Shown here: positions 63,164-64,000 of the stretch, piece by piece
Layout: every line of letters begins with the position of its first letter
Position numbering within the stretch: the first letter of the stretch is position 1
DNA from: Bacteroidota bacterium
GTDB lineage: Bacteria > Bacteroidota > Bacteroidia > Chitinophagales > LD1
Reading direction: 5' to 3'
Assembly (NCBI GenBank): GCA_018267385.1
Contig: JAFDYN010000007.1
Span: 372,001 to 436,000 of the forward strand
DNA: 64,000 nucleotides
Position numbers and translations under genes: made by a program
The notes under the pieces: model-generated
Told to the model about the DNA's origin: nothing
What the model saw: only the letters and a program-made list of their open reading frames with translations
Database searches by the model: none

Positions 63164-63817
63164 TTATGGCAATTGCTTCATCCGCAGGTACGGATTGTGG
63201 CTACGCTCCAGCCCGATGCTCGTATCTCTGCCGTGGCCGCAGTACACACGTGTATCATCGGGTAGTTTAAGCATCGTATCTGTCAGAGTGCGATACAGGG
63301 TGGTGCCATCTGCTCCAGGTAGGTCATAGCGACCTATGCTCTGGTAAAACAATACATCGCCACTTACTACATATTTGTCTGCTGGATTGTAAAAGCTAAT
63401 ACTGCCCGGGGAGTGCCCGGGAGTGAAAAGGACCTTAAGAGTAGTATTGCCAAATTTTACCTCATCACCTTCATGGAGGTAGCCTTTGACCGGTGGCATC
63501 GCATCCATCTCTATACCAAACATCTCACCAAATCCCGGAGCATCGGCCAGTACCTGCTCCTCCAGCGGGTGTATCTCCAGGCCGATGTTATATGTATTCG
63601 CTATCAGTGGGTTGCCAGGTATATGGTCTACATGGCAGTGGGTATTGAGCAGGCGTACCGGTTTGAGCTGCAGGCGGCTGATCTCAGCTACGAGTTCTTC
63701 TCTCTCCCGGGCGTTAGAGCAGCCCGGATCTATGATCACGCATTCGGAGGTTTCATCGTATATGATAAAAGTATTCTCCATGATAGGTCCGAATGTCAAT
63801 TTAACAACCTGGCTCAC
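63164..63817 (-). CDS. MBL-fold metallo-hydrolase (glyoxalase II-like)
   Basis: 217 residues. Metal motif THCHVDHIPGN (HxHxDH), FTPGHSPGSISFY, VVSGDVLFYQSIGR and YCGHGRDTSIGLER, with D in CVIIDPGCS. Hydroxyacylglutathione hydrolase-like; the thioester or other substrate is not fixed by sequence. Confidence 0.9.
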   Translation of the reverse strand: MSQVVKLTFGPIMENTFIIYDETSECVIIDPGCSNAREREELVAEISRLQLKPVRLLNTHCHVDHIPGNPLIANTYNIGLEIHPLEEQVLADAPGFGEMFGIEMDAMPPVKGYLHEGDEVKFGNTTLKVLFTPGHSPGSISFYNPADKYVVSGDVLFYQSIGRYDLPGADGTTLYRTLTDTMLKLPDDTRVYCGHGRDTSIGLERSHNPYLRMKQLP

Positions 63818-63908
63818 TGCTTTGTGGTTTTGAAGATTATTAACTAATTATGGTATCAAACTAAGGCATTTATTGCCGTTTTTCGATGCCTTGTGTTAAT
63901 TTTATTCA

Positions 63909-64000
63909 ATGCTGCTACCCGGCCCTATTTCCAGACTTAACCTTGATCGCATCCGTGCCTTCCCTATGTGCTTTAAGCTGGGCCTGACTGTGCTTGTTTC
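63909..64000 (+). CDS. Start of an open reading frame running off the right edge
   Basis: ATG at 63909 begins MLLPGPISRLNLDRI and stays open to the window end (30 codons). No family can be assigned from this length. Position between MBL and the edge, plus AT-rich leader, makes a real gene plausible. Confidence 0.4.
   Translation, partial: MLLPGPISRLNLDRIRAFPMCFKLGLTVLV

Overview
The window looks like a Bacteroidota chromosome carrying a large integrated element. Host evidence: C-terminal Por/type IX secretion (T9SS) sorting tails on several exported proteins, TAnnTTTG-type -7 promoter boxes, HYC_CC_PP-, DUF6660- and CzcA-CzcC-fusion proteins typical of Bacteroidota, and A/T-rich start regions with little Shine-Dalgarno signal. 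No rRNA, tRNA or CRISPR array was seen.

Layout. (1) 1-51.3 kb is accessory DNA, very probably one integrative and conjugative-type element. Its right edge is visible: a large serine recombinase gene (49816-51303) ends inside a comM/yifB gene (51290-52348, minus) that is cut exactly after ...SMNP. The left edge is outside the window. Within it: 1-2.5 kb a VirD4/HerA-like ATPase operon (partial); 2.7-6.7 kb two stand-alone response regulators bracketing a 3.2-6.1 kb metal cassette (CsoR/RcnR-like repressor with its operator, DUF305 proteins, a metal-binding MauE/DoxX-like protein, a methyltransferase) whose promoter, terminator and codon style resemble Patescibacteria/CPR rather than Bacteroidota; 6.7-17 kb a copper module (CopA ATPase, CopZ, DUF3347, HMA-AraC regulator, two multicopper oxidases, T9SS cargo); 17-26 kb a divalent-metal efflux operon (CDF, P1B-4 ATPase, adaptor, CzcA-CzcC fusion); 26-34.3 kb a cargo zone (XRE regulator with a perfect palindrome, DUF4062-HIT pair, fluoride riboswitch with CLC-F and DUF190, DUF1275, LRAT-like protein, DNA/RNA endonuclease-like protein); 34.3-42.2 kb a second VirD4-like ATPase, a second large serine recombinase, a replication initiator-like protein, N6-methylase, RuvC-like protein, ArdC and SymE.

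(2) 42.3-49.7 kb is the most striking part: a CBASS anti-phage locus under a divergent XRE-ImmA regulator. Order: CD-NTase, bacterial HORMA, TRIP13-like AAA+, a SAVED protein whose C-terminal half carries an HESLH zinc-metallopeptidase-like motif, then a second CD-NTase with an AGS-C sensor domain. A perfect 10-bp inverted repeat straddles the promoter. The SAVED-metallopeptidase fusion plus two cyclases in one type III-like operon is the best candidate here for an undescribed system.

(3) 51.3-64 kb is ordinary chromosome: truncated comM, sensor kinase, EEP-family hydrolase, PAQR/hemolysin III protein, radical SAM protein, holB, EamA transporter, RsmF-like rRNA methyltransferase, purT, a DUF3108/DUF6134-like protein, a T9SS alpha/beta hydrolase and an MBL hydrolase.

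Together the island couples metal and fluoride resistance with phage defence and anti-restriction functions. All identifications are from reading the sequence; no database search was run.
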